Shown here piece after piece: positions 1 to 11,205 of a stretch of DNA of 64,000 nt. Origin of the DNA: Penicillus capitatus (Eukaryota > Chlorophyta); assembly GCA_965649825.1 (NCBI GenBank), contig OZ287696.1, positions 744,001 through 808,000 on the forward strand, read 5' to 3'. The position numbers and the translations under genes are program-made. Numbering within the stretch: position 1 is the stretch's first letter; every line of letters starts with the position of its first letter. The notes beneath the pieces were generated by a model that made no database searches, was not told the DNA's origin, and saw nothing but the letters and a program-made list of their open reading frames with translations.

Positions 1-2613
1 AGTTCCTGTTTCAAGATCATGTCCTCTGCTGACTCCAGTTCACTCTCCAAGCTCTTCCTCTCATTCACGAGTCTCTAAAGACGGGACACGGTGAGGCGGA
101 GATACAGGAAGGGCGAATTCGACGAGCTTCTCTGAGTGCTTGTCGAGACGAAGCTCGATGTCTGGAATCTCTCTGACGTCCCGATGAGCCAATGCCTCCT
201 CCAAGCTCTTCGTTTTCTTCAGTACCTTCTTTAGTTTTCCACTATTGATCTACGGGGAACGATCCGCGAATGCACAATGGTATGGCAAGCAGATGGTACC
301 TTCATGTCTTTGACGGGATCCAACAGCGGGATCTTGCCATGCTCTGCCGTGAGGCGACGGATGACTTCCTTTAGACGGTTATAAGCACTGAGGCGCCCGG
401 ATGCAGATTTTAGGTTTGCAGGAAGATGCACGCGAACAGTACTGAAACTGTAAATCTGATCCAAAGAAAAGCCAACCACATGTGGCACCCCAGTCACGTC
501 ACTCACTGGCAGCCACTCGTATCCATCGTCTTTCTTGCTTGAGTTGATCAAGACGTCCACAACGAAAGCAGAATCCGCCTCTTCGTCTCCTGACGTGTCA
601 GCCTTCTTAAAATTGACTAACAGCCCCCAGCATCCTTCAGGTCCCTCTAGGATGCTCTTGGTGTTCCATTCCGTCTTTTTATTTGGTTTAGAGATCGACA
701 GCAATCTTCCTGGATTCAGAAATGGCAGGCAGTGCTTTGCTTGTGTGATTTTTTGCCGAACGGTCGTCCAAAGCTCTTCTTTCTGTTCATAATCCTCAAT
801 ATACTGAGCGATTCTTTGATCTGTTGCATCCGTTTGCAATGCCTCCGCCTCTCTTCGACACGTTTCGAGCCGTTCCCTGATCTGTGGCGCGGCAGCCTGG
901 CAGAGAAACTGTTTGAAACTCTTGCGAATGATGATCTCTGGATCTCCACCCTCCATCTTCAGATTGTCGAGGATCAGTCGATAGCTGATGCGGAATTCAC
1001 TCAGGAGTGGCAAAGGCGTGCCACGAATGATGTCTCGAGTGGTGACGGCATCCATTCCTTTGTCCGCGATCATGATCACGATTCCTCTCTCGTCGATCCC
1101 TCTCCGACCAGCTCTTCCGCTCATTTGTATGTACTCTCCGGCATAGAGCCAACGAAAATGGCCGTCGTCATACTTCTTGGCTCCGGCAAAAACCACGGTC
1201 TTAGCTGGCATGTTCAGCCCCGTCGAAAATGTCTCCGTAGCAAATAAGATCTTGATAAATCCTTCTTGAAAGAGCAGCTCCACGATTTCCTTCACAATAG
1301 GCAGCAGCCCTGAGTGGTGCACGCCGATCCCTCTCTTAAGCATTGGCAGAATGTGTTGGACTTGAGGAAGACGGCGGTCTTGATCGGTCAATCCATCCAT
1401 TGCATTCTTCACGATCTGATCCACCAGCTGCTTCTCTTCGTCGTCGTTGACGTCCATGACAGCCAATTGCAGTGCCAAGAGTTCACAGGTGCGCTTGCTG
1501 AAGGCGAACACAATCACAGGATCGTAACCCCGTTGAAGCACCATCTTCATCAGCTTAAAGATATCCGATGTCTCATCGAAACTAAACTTGCTGTTCTTCG
1601 TTTTCTTCAGCTGCGAAGCGATGGAGTCTCCTGTGATATCGGCACACGCCTGCTGAAAATTCTCTTCGTAGAATCGACACTTTTCGTCGATCGTCATGTA
1701 CATCCCATCAGCTCCTGCCGGAAAGATATAGTGCTGCAACGGCACTGGACGATGTTCCGTATACACGACGTGACATTTCGATCCGTGGACCGTCGCAAAC
1801 CAGGAGGCGAATTCAAAGCCATTTGGCACGGTGGCGGACAGGAAGACAGCTTGTGTCTGGGAGGGCATCATGATGAGGCACTCTTCCCAGACGACGCCTC
1901 TCTCTTTGTCTCTCAGATAGTGCACTTCGTCAAACACAACAGACTTGATTTCGTGAATGATGCTTCTGTTTTCGTAGAGCATGGAACGGAACACCTCAGT
2001 CGTCACCACCAGACACGACGCATCTTCTCGGATGGTCACATCGCCAGTCAGCAACCCCACATCTTGGAAGTCATCGTACAACTCGCGATACTTCTGGTTG
2101 CTTAGTGCTTTTAGAGGAGACGTGTAGATCATCCGTGTCTTGTCCCTGTCACACCATCTCGGTCTGGATGAAGAGCAGGGAATGAATGTATCACCTCAGT
2201 GCCATGGCACAGGCGTATTGAGCCACAACAGTCTTGCCTGCTGACGTATGCGCCGAGACCAGAACAGAATCCCCTGATCACGTCACGTGTGGCAAGCACT
2301 CTGATGGCGGTCTGAGCTGCATACCGTGTTCGAGACATGCGATCGAGGTTCGCTGGAAGGGATCAAGTTCAAACGGGTAGTCTTTGGCTAGTGGACCGTC
2401 GTAGATCGGCACAGGAATGTCTTGTGCTGCTTCTTGGTCTTTCGGCCATGCAACGCGATGCAAACAGGACTTGTCGCCGACTTCGATATAGGTTCCACCG
2501 TGACCGTGATGCCATTCGGCGCCGGTACGGGAAATCTTGTGCGTTGCATTGGATGTCTCGGCATGTGCGGCAGTATCGTCAAGTTTGCGTTTGACTCCAA
2601 GCTCGTGTGACAT
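1..2613 (-). CDS. MTR4: MTR4-type exosome helicase (3' end beyond window)
   Basis: Ski2-like RNA helicase of the nuclear exosome/TRAMP pathway, which unwinds RNA for 3' decay and rRNA processing. Visible are the N-terminal YPFELDPFQ motif, Walker A AHTSAGKTVVA, the DEVH box in VVFDEVHYL, and the conserved GVHHSGLLP and QMSGRAGRRG motifs. The core matches MTR4 closely. Exons are joined by introns of about 51 nt (2274-2324) and 49 nt (near 2133-2190), one of about 50 nt near 245-297 and one of about 31 nt near 76-106. The last visible residues are the helical region before the MTR4 C-terminal domain, so the stop lies left of position 1. Start chosen at 2613, where MSHELGVKRKLDD begins. That codon overlaps the start of the neighbouring SDR copy. 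Identification is strong; exact splice sites are inferred. Confidence 0.93.
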
Positions 2614-2614
2614 G
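2611..2614. other. Shared CATG: two opposing start codons
   Basis: The palindrome CATG carries the MTR4 start codon on the minus strand (2613-2611) and the in-frame ATG of the SDR copy on the plus strand (2612-2614). If both are used the two reading frames overlap by 2 nt head to head. The plus-strand ATG may be fortuitous because that gene copy is 5'-truncated. Confidence 0.5.
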
Positions 2615-3824
2615 TCGACCGCGTCGGGTGGAGGTAAGACTGCAGCGAAGACTGCGTACGACAAGATATCTACGGTCGGCGATGATTCTGTTCGTGGCAA
2701 AACCATCATCGTCACAGGACCTACCAGCTGTGGGATGTCATACTTTGGAGACACCTTTAGCAAAACTTGTTCTCAGCGAGATTGGCACGAGAACTGCCTG
2801 GGAATTGGCGAGGCGTGGGGCACATGTCATTCTCGCCTGTCGTAATGTGGAAAAGGGAATGAAACTGAAACACTCTTTCGAAGAGCGAGCACGTCGCGAA
2901 GGGCTTTCAACGTTGTCCCTCGAAATCATGCAGCTCGACGTGTCTCAGCTGAATCCATCAGAGACTTTGTGTCGAAATGGCGATCCTCCGAGAGACCGTT
3001 GCACGTTCTGATCAATAACGCCGGGATCTTTGACATCGGCGGTATGATCGCTCCACAGCGTCGCGCGATGATCGTTTCTTGATGGTGCTGTAGGTCGCCG
3101 AAAGACCGTCGACGCAGGGGTCGAGCAGCACATGATGACCAATTACCTTGGTCCATTTCTGCTGACGCTGGGTCTATTGCCGTCCCTTAGAAGGGAGGCA
3201 AGAAAGGGAGAAGATTGCAGGATCGTCAACGTGGTGTCGATTCTGCACGAAATCGGCATTCTTGATATGAACGATCCCCTCATGGAGCAAACAGGAGCTT
3301 ACAGCTCGGATCAAGCTTACGGACAGAGCAAGTTGGCAATGGTTGCTTCTCCATTGGAAGGATTTCGCCTCACGTCTCCCTCTTCGCCGTGTCCTGCAGA
3401 TTCTGTTTGGAGCTGAACTGCAGAGGAGACTACCGATGGAGGACGGCATCAGCATCTACTCTCTGCATCCAGGAGAAGTCGTGACCGATGTGGTCAGAAG
3501 CCTTCCATCTGTCATGCAGTGGCTGTACAAAAACGTAACAGCCTACGCTCTCTTGACGCCCGAAGAAGGTAGAACGCATCGCAGCCGACGGGACGTGATT
3601 CTGACGATCGTTGCACAGGTTCCCGATGCACCGTCTACTACGCGACGGCCAAAAGTGCCATTGCCGAATCCCAACGGTATCTTGGATACTTTGGATCCAA
3701 CGCGAGGCCGGAGAGATCGAACAAAGATGCCTATTCGTCAGAGACAGCGAAGGAGTTGTGGAAATGGTCGGCAGACACCGTGGGGTTGTCATCCGAATGG
3801 GATCTGCCGCTGACATCTTGCTGA
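2612..3824 (+). pseudogene. SDR (retinol-dehydrogenase-like) copy A, frameshifted
   Basis: Short-chain dehydrogenase/reductase copy, nearly identical to the intact gene at 46135-47444. It keeps GKTIIVTGPT, the NNAG motif after LHVLI, and the active-site YGQSK, with the same short introns. Compared with the intact copy, one A is missing at about 2951 (ctgaatcc instead of ctgaaatcc), which shifts the frame just before the FVSKW segment. Its first exon is not homologous to that of the intact copy: similarity begins only at 2675, and the sequence before it is the MTR4 5' region. The copy is therefore a 5'-truncated, frameshifted duplicate. The in-frame ATG at 2612 could still give a short product. 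Confidence 0.85.
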
Positions 3825-4103
3825 TCACGAAGGAGCTCGTTGTAGGATGAACTGTGGCTACCTGGCCACGATCATTCGTTCGATCGCGAGAACTTCTCTC
3901 TCCTGATAACATCAGTCCACATGATTATCATTTAAGGTTCAATGTGCCAGTGTTCATGCAGACTCGTTTTCTTTTAATCGCCGATTCGATGTTTGCACGG
4001 CCGTTGTCCTTCTGCAAACGCCGCAGATTGCCTCATCTGCACAGAAAACGATGATCGTCTTATTTTGACGATCTCTGAAACCTACTTTCTTCGATGGCGG
4101 CCG
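2675..4103 (+). repeat. Inverted segmental duplication, copy A
   Basis: About 1.43 kb almost identical, in inverted orientation, to 45853-47285. It contains all of the SDR gene except its first exon and start of the second, plus about 280 bp of downstream sequence. Left boundary at gtcggcgatgattctg (2675); the right boundary fades near 4103. Its insertion leaves only 62 bp of unique sequence upstream of the MTR4 start. Confidence 0.9.
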
Positions 4104-4931
4104 GGGGATGTCTTCGTCGGCCTCGGTCTTGATCTTCTTCTTCCACTCGCTTTCTTCTCTCTCTTCACGTTCCAATATTAATCGTTCGCGCTTGAGCACT
4201 TCGTCTTCCCGTTTGCCAGCACGCATCTCTCGGCTATACGCAAAAAAACACACAGATCTCGCTGTAATAGTCGGCTTCTCTACTAAGGCTCACACGAACG
4301 TCTTCAAGAGTTTTTCTTACTCGTCTGTATGTCGTTTCTCACGCTCTGCGAGCGAAGCCTGCCATTGGTCGATCTCTTGAACTTCGATCTCGAGCATTCC
4401 ATTTCTCTTTTAATATACATTTGACATTGTATCGAAGAAAACAATGCCGCTAAGTGCGTAGATTAAAAGGGTATTGCTCGAATGAGAGTTGATGGACTTC
4501 TTCTTCATGAATACGTCTGTCTTCATCCAGTAATGTCTTCGCGAGTTCGAGATCCAATCGTTCCAGTTCAAGTTTCGATGCCTGTTCGTAGTTCTTCCTC
4601 GCGCCTGTCCAATTCTTCTTCGCACTTATCTAGTTCAGCTTCTCGCTTCTTTTAGATCATATTGATGTGTGCTGCTTGTAGCTTCAACTCCATAGCAGCC
4701 ATCGATCCCACCGCAAGGTAGTGCAGCCCAATGGCCGCGTCGCTAGCTCGAGGTTCGGCGTATTCCGGAGTTGGTGGAAGTAGAGAGGAGTTAAGATTCA
4801 TATCACACTGCATCCAGTCTCGCACTTTGGACACACAGAGCTACGCACAGACTCTCTTTGGTTGTTTCCCTTTCCTTCACTTCTAAGACAAGCACTGCTT
4901 TTTGATGGAAATCAAGTTTTGCTATGGCCAT
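4104..4931 (-). pseudogene. Decayed coiled-coil reading frame
   Basis: Minus-strand sequence reads as heptad-rich, charged protein in patches, for example KREAELDKCEEELDRREEE, SKLELERLDLELAKT, and DEVLKRERLILEREE followed by ESEWKKKIKTEADED. The patches lie in different frames and are broken by in-frame stops at positions where Gln would suit (before KKREAE and before EKLLKT). I could not join them with canonical introns. A remnant of a coiled-coil gene whose 3' end meets the duplication boundary is the simplest reading. A real gene with unusual splicing is not excluded. Confidence 0.4.
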
Positions 4932-5436
4932 GTCGATCAGAGATGGTTATTATCTTCCCGTGCTTCAGGCACACGTGTTATAAGCAAGAAGAAAGCGTAC
5001 TTACGTTAGTGTTGCCAATACTGAAGATCATTTGTGCTCGCTTTTAGCACGTGAGTCTAAACGACGGCAAAAATTGTAGTTAATCTTTCCATTTTTCAGG
5101 CAAGACAGACTACAAGATTCTGCACTGATCCGCTTCGTTTTTTATTCTGTCAGAGGTAGTACCGGGGTGTCGAAGATGCGGAAACTCATGCCACGATTCT
5201 GTACCTCGACGAAGCATCACGCTCGTCATTCCGATCCTCGTATCGTTTGTCTCACAGTGCAGTGCGCGCCGTGTGTTTTTGTCTATCCCGCGTTTGTGCT
5301 TTCTATGTGAAGTGTGTTATCACTAGATTCTTTTACAGAAGGAAAACGAAAGACAAGAGATAATTGTGTATCACCGGCCGGGAGAATGCAATGAAATGGA
5401 GTCCGTCCTAAAGTCAAGCTATGTCACACTCATGTT
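4932..5436. other. Intergenic, nothing recognised
   Basis: About 500 bp downstream of the Enhancer of Polycomb stop codon. Only short, overlapping open frames; no repeat or RNA gene recognised. Confidence 0.5.
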
Positions 5437-6935
5437 TCAGCGACGTCCGTTCGTCTTGTGCAAACGATGTGACCGCAACACCCGCTGTGAAGCCGTAAAT
5501 CTGTCTTCCCTAGCTTTTCTCGCCCTCTTCTGCCGTCTCTTGTGATGCTGCCCTCTAGTCCTTATTGCCGTCTTGCGCCGAACGGGAGTTGACGAGATCT
5601 TCCCGTTCTCTGGTGTTTCTGCATCGTGTCCTGTCTTCGGCGAGGCGGCCCTCGCTTGCGATAGCATCAACATCCCTGACAATGACTGACGCTCGCTCTG
5701 ATGGTCGGGATTCAACGAACACGAAATCTGCTGGACACATTTTGAATCAGACAGGACCGGAGGCCGTGTTTAGTGGACAAGACCTCCTGCTCAACTTCTG
5801 CCAGTAGTAGCTCATTGCGTTTCTTTTTGAGTTTCTCTCGCCTTCGAACCTGATCTGCCAACGTTCTGGCCACCTGAATCCCTCAAAAGATATACTTCCT
5901 GTGTGAACCGTATTGTTAAGCTGACCTCTAGATCTTGTCGAATGATATGGAGTCGATGGAGTTGTTCGTCCAACGGGATTTTGACAGACGGGACGTGCAA
6001 CGGAGCCAATGATCCTTCGAATGGACGTTCTGAATTATCATCTCCTCGTTTCTGACATGCATTTGCCGTTCGACTTTGAAAGGAACGATCCAAAATCACC
6101 TGAACAAACGAACACATGACTCTCGGAGGATGATCGCATGCAGAAGACATTGAAATGGGCATACACTCCATGGAAAAACGTTCCACATTTCTGACAACAG
6201 CGGCTTCTTTAATTCCCTTCTCTTGCAGATCCAGTAGTCATAAACGCGTTCAACCTCGCCTCTCCCGCAGTCGGCAAGCGATGTGACAGCTTCTTCCAGT
6301 GGTAACACCTCTTCCTCATGTGGCACGCTTAGACAAAGACGCCCTGCAGATCCAGCCTCTGTGTCCACGGCGTCAGCCCGATGGCCGTACCGTTGAGATG
6401 CTCGGCTGAGACCTTCTCTCTGAGCTGCTGGAAATGAAGTTTCTCCAGTGACGTCATGATGCGTTCAAATGCAAAGAGCGATACCTGACATTGCGCATCT
6501 CACACTAGCAGAGTGAGATGCCGATTCAATACTCACGCGCCATTTCTTCAGTTGATCGCTGTCATCGTCATCCGCCAAGTACTCGGCGTTCTCTATGGAC
6601 GGAGGACGAAATCGATGAAACGGAGCCTCCGTCAGCGGAAGGGAAATGCTCTCGCTTTCGTTCTTCGACGCCACTGTCCACTTCGGTATGTCTATCTTCG
6701 TTCGCTGCTCCGTCTGCTCGAGCCACGGTTCGGTCTGTATGACATCTCCTTCGCTGTCGAGGACTTGCACCTGGTCGCGCCGTTTGCCCTCTTCGGACTG
6801 CAGCCAACGGTAAAGCTCTGGATGTCGTTTCTGCACTTGAGGAGTGAAACAATAAACAGGAACAGGTTCCGTGATATACAGCGGCCTCGCGCGGAATTGT
6901 CGGACTTCTTTTTTCTCGGCCCTCGATTCCTTCAT
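5437..6935 (-). CDS. EPC1: Enhancer of Polycomb-like NuA4 subunit
   Basis: Scaffold subunit of the NuA4/piccolo histone acetyltransferase. The N-terminus has the EPcA signature: FRARPLYITEPVPVY, then a YLADDDDSDQLKKW acidic stretch like the YDLDSEDE segment, FERIMTSLEK, EVERVYDYWICKR and KKPLL. A later exon carries LHIIRQDLE joined to ARTLADQVRRREKLKK, matching the EPC LRRDL...VKRREKLKREL helix. Five or six short introns are needed; a 54 nt GT-AG intron near 5740-5790 extends the frame into a very basic C-terminus (HKRRQKRARKARED) ending at 5437. Without that splice the protein would stop at 5712. The gene is divergent from TOR, with 33 bp between start codons. Family assignment is firm; total length is inferred. 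Confidence 0.85.
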
Positions 6936-6968
6936 CGAAAAAAATTCTGGCAGTTAATGAGAGTGAAC

Positions 6969-9900
6969 ATGCATCGACGCGAGGGACGCGAGCGTGAAGT
7001 GACGGCAATATTCGAAGCGCTGGGACGCGAAAGCGAAGCACAGGAACTGACGACATACGTCGATCAGCAGGCGCTGAGACTCGAACGACCCGTTTTCCTC
7101 GAACTCCTGCGCGACATCTACGGTCGAATACGCGAATATCTCACAAAGTGAGGAACGCTCTCTGCTGTCTCTCCTTCGAAAGGGCGTTCTTCCTTCAGTG
7201 GGTCTCTGCTTGTCGTCGTCCGTGCGGTTGCCCAATTGGTCCATGTCGAAGTGAGCGCCTTGCTGCGGGATGTGTGACATTGACATCTGACGTTGGCTTC
7301 AGTTTCTGAGAGAGGAATCATCCAAAGCGAAGGATCTCGTCGGATTTCTGACAGCGGTGTTCGACAGTGTGGCCCTGTCCGATGCGGCGACAAAAGATCG
7401 AGTACTGCACAGTGCAGTGGACAGCTTTGGTCGACTGGTAAAACTGGGAGGAGCGATGACAGCTTCCGAAACGAGCAGACACATCGAAGACATGTTGCAG
7501 CTGCTGAACGGCTCTGACGCCTTCTCATCGGCCGTGGCCCTCCGGCTCTTGGCTGAAATTGCCAAGAACGCCCCGGCACGGTTCAACCTCTACGCAGACA
7601 AGTTTGTGGCCAACTTCTACCACTTTCTCTTCCACGAAGATGCCTCTTTACAACAAGATGCCATCAGCGCTCTAAAGGTGAACGCCATAATGTACAGTAT
7701 CTTGTCTGGATGTGCGGATCGTGGCAGGAATGTCTGGGTGTGGTTGCGCAGAGAGCTTCCGGGAAGAGACAGGGATGGTTCCATGATCTGGCTCAGAATC
7801 TGATGACGGTGGTGATGGAGAACACAAAGCCGAAGATGCTAAGGGCTCTCGTCGCACTGCGTTGTGTCATTCAGCACTCGTCAGGAAACCTCTTGGCGAT
7901 CTTCCCTGCGCTAAGCGACATGGTGACGTCGCTTATGTCTTATCCGGATCCATCTATTCAGGCAGAAGTCATCCTGACGATTCCTGTCCTGGCACAGATC
8001 TGCCCTCAGAATTTTGCCCAGTCTATCTGGACGGCGTCGATGGATTACTACCTATCCTATCTCCACAACAAAACGTGCGAATGCTTGTGATTCTGGGAAA
8101 GATCAAAAGCTGTCTGCTGCAGACACGAGGTTCTGGTTTTGGATTCCATTGCGAAGCTCATGCAGATATTGGTCGGTATGGAGTGGATGGATGCCACGGA
8201 ACAGATCCAACAGATATCGATATCCCTTAAAGAGATCTTGACCGATGCATCCTCGCAAACGCCAACTCGTCAAGCTGCAGTGAAAGTGAACGTGTCTGAA
8301 GATCTGCGGCAGTGTGCAGAGACTGTTGTGTAGTGCGTTGGTGATTTGACAGCGGCAATGCAAGGTCCTTGGAAAGAAGAAGTGCTGCAGCTACTCCCTG
8401 TGCTGTTGACGACGACAGTGGATTCCATGCTGATTGATTGCATGCACCAAATCTCTTGTGCATTTCCCCAGACGCAGCCTACCATCCAGGCAGCTTTTCT
8501 TCAGGCTATCACACAGTTTGGATTCGCACAACGAGGCGTGTCTTCAATTATCATCACCCTGCTTTGAATTGTCTGTGGATGCAGAGCATTTGTTGACAGT
8601 CTATCAAATCCTGAGCACCTTTCACTTTGACTTAGCGACGAACTTTCTGGAAGACCTTTCGGCTTCATTGAATCTCATTCTTTCTGGTGATGCTGATGAG
8701 GAACTGCGTTTGACGGCGGCCAAAGCATGCCTCAACATCTTATCCCGCACCATGGACGACTCGACAGGTTCTTGCATGCACTCATCAAGCCGTCTGTACC
8801 GAGATGTGCCCAGGAGACGAAATCTGTCAATGGATGGATCAATTGTGCGACCATTTGACCATTCTGGCTGTTATGGATGTGTCAGACGATCTGCGTTTTC
8901 AGTTGCTAACCGAGATGTGTCGCCAAGAGGAACTGCATCTGAGGTTGGCACAAGATACGACCATCCGTCGGTTGTCCAGCGGACTGTATGACACATCGCT
9001 CCCCATTCGACAAGCATGTGTTCAGCTCATGGGTCGACTCTCGGTTCATAACTTTACGGCCGTCATGCCACTGATGCGAGAACTGCTTCTGAAAGTGATG
9101 GAGGATTTCAAGTTTGAAGGGGACACGGCAATCACCTCCGCCCTCCTATCAGACGCAGCTCTGTTGCTGAGAACACTCTTGGTGGAACATGCCGACGTGA
9201 CAGCACCTATCTGTCAGGAAATCATGGAATCTCTGCTGCATCGCCTGGAAGTGTACACCACTCAGAAAACAGCACAACGCAGTGTGAAGGATCCTACTGC
9301 CAAGTCGATCTGCAGCCTCCTGGTCTGTCTGAAGGAACACGTCCGTCGAAGTTCCCAATCACTCGTGAAGTTGAATGTCCCTCGAATGGCAGTCATTCTG
9401 ACGGCGCTCATCAAAGAAAGCAATGACGAAGGGGAACAGCTGATGGCCATACAGTTGATCAGCCAGATCTGTGACGTGACTGGAGACAGTCTGCTACAGC
9501 ACTTGAGGATCACAGAGCTCATGGCTTGTGTAACAGAGCTTCGAAAAGAGCCAAAGAATGCAGATATCATCGATCAAGTCATTCAGAGCCTCACCGAAAG
9601 AGACTCCGTCTTTCAGTCGCTCATCTCTCAGGCAGATGTGACATCAGAAACGGAAGATCTGCTGTTCCTAAATGAAATGCCGTTCTTTCCAACGGATGAA
9701 TCGACTGTTGGCGATGAGGCATTCTATAGCTCTGCTGCGATTCATGTATCTCTGGCCGTTTTGGAGGATGCTCGGAACACAGACTATGAGAGCATTGTCA
9801 AGGGTCTGATGTGTATCTTTGGCCGCCTGCAGAGATCTGGTGTTTTCTATCTACAACGTGTGATACCTGTACTGGCCAAGATCATTCGCGAGGCAGATGA

Positions 9901-11202
9901 TAAATTGAGGCTTGTCCTTTTCCAACACCTCAGTGACTTGGTCAGAATTGCTGGACCCGATGTACGTCCATACTGCTCAGCCCTGATGGATCTCTGTTCG
10001 CATTTCTGGTCTGGATCTTCAGCCCAGACAGTGCACATCCTCAATCTCATGGCAGAACTGGCGCGTGCTGTTCAGAGCTCCTTCGCCAATTTCTTAAAGG
10101 ATCTCATTCCGCGTTTGAGTGATGTTCTTTCCAACCCGAAAGACTTTCAGTTAGTGGAACCGACATTGGGACTGTTACAAGCTTGTGATGCCGAACTAGG
10201 AAGCTTTTTCCCCGTCTTGTTCCCCATTGTGCTGCAGTTTCTTCAGAGAGTTCCCATCTACGAAGAACCCATTCCGCTAAACATACAACGAGAAGTGCTT
10301 CGAACACTCCGGTGTATACTGGCTGCTGTGAACTTCCGAGAAGAGCAGAAGTATCTGATGGCATCTAAACTGAACATGACCTTAATCGAACTCCTCCGCC
10401 AAGAAGAATCCCTCAGATCCGACATCGAAGACACACTTACTGTCATTCTCTCTGTCTTGGGGCCAAAGATATCGCGCATCTTTGCTTGGCAGATCAATCG
10501 AGTAAAGCCACTAGAGCGTCCAAAGAATCTAACACATCACTCGTGATTTGCAGGCACTGGAGGATTCAGAAGAGCAAGGTCTATTGCATAGAGGTCTTGA
10601 GAGATTGCTGGATCCTGCATTTGAAGAAGCGCATGTTTACACACCGGATGAGATTGCGCATCTGTTTTCAATCCCATTCAATCCCATACAGCGACAGGCA
10701 TCGCAGTCAGGTGGCCCACAGATCCTGTCGCCGTATCTAAAGCGATTTGGCTGTAGATCTGTTTCAGCTGGACATCGTTGAATTGGCTCGAGCATGGGAC
10801 ACGACAGACAGAGGCACGAGAGAAGACTGGGAGGAATGGATTCGTTCTCTCAGCATTGAACTGCTGCGTCAGTCGTCATCTCCTGCTCTCCGTGCCTGTC
10901 ACTGTCTAGCCCAGATCAACCCTTCCGTGGCAAAGTGGCTATTCAAATACAGCTTGCTCTCTGTGTGGTCTAAGCTTGATGATCCCTACCGTGCTCAGCT
11001 GCTGGAGGCATTCGAAACAGTGCTGATGCTGCCGGCTATGCCGCTGGAAGTGGTGCTCCCCATCGTAAGTCTGGGCGAGTACCTTAACTTTATTGAACAG
11101 CAAGAGGTATCCGTGGCGTCTGATTTGACAGCACTCGACACGCTGGCTCAGAAATGTGGTCCGCACTCGACCGTGCTTCACTACCGCATGCGTTCCATGT
11201 AG
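6969..11202 (+). CDS. TOR: TOR-like HEAT-repeat protein lacking FRB and kinase domains
   Basis: N-terminal half of a Target of Rapamycin protein. The start (EALGRESEAQELTTYVDQ) lines up with the mTOR N-terminal AAKELQHYVTMELRE region. HEAT repeats follow, including SLPIRQACVQLMGRLS (mTOR EIRELAICTVGRLS) and GVFYLQRVIPVLAKIIRE. The FAT domain begins with ELARAWDTTDRGTREDW and SIELLRQSSSPALRAC and runs to STVLHYRM, equivalent to about mTOR residue 1480. Then comes TAG at 11200. No later FAT, FRB, kinase or FATC sequence follows; the convergent gene stops only 3 bp away at 11206. The coding part has short introns and no lesion I could see, giving roughly 1,200-1,250 residues. Either a kinase-less TOR paralogue or a gene cut by a rearrangement. 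Confidence 0.85.
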
Positions 11203-11205
11203 AAT

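Noticed and set aside
1314-2105. 263-codon plus-strand ORF antisense to MTR4
   Set aside because: Shadow frame of a highly conserved helicase; its translation has no protein-like character.
4104-4931. Recoding of TAA/TAG as Gln, since several stops fall where Gln would fit
   Set aside because: Well-defined genes such as UBL5 (TAG), the PGAM-family protein (TAG) and UTP11, MND1 and E2F (TGA) end where their families end, so the standard code applies.
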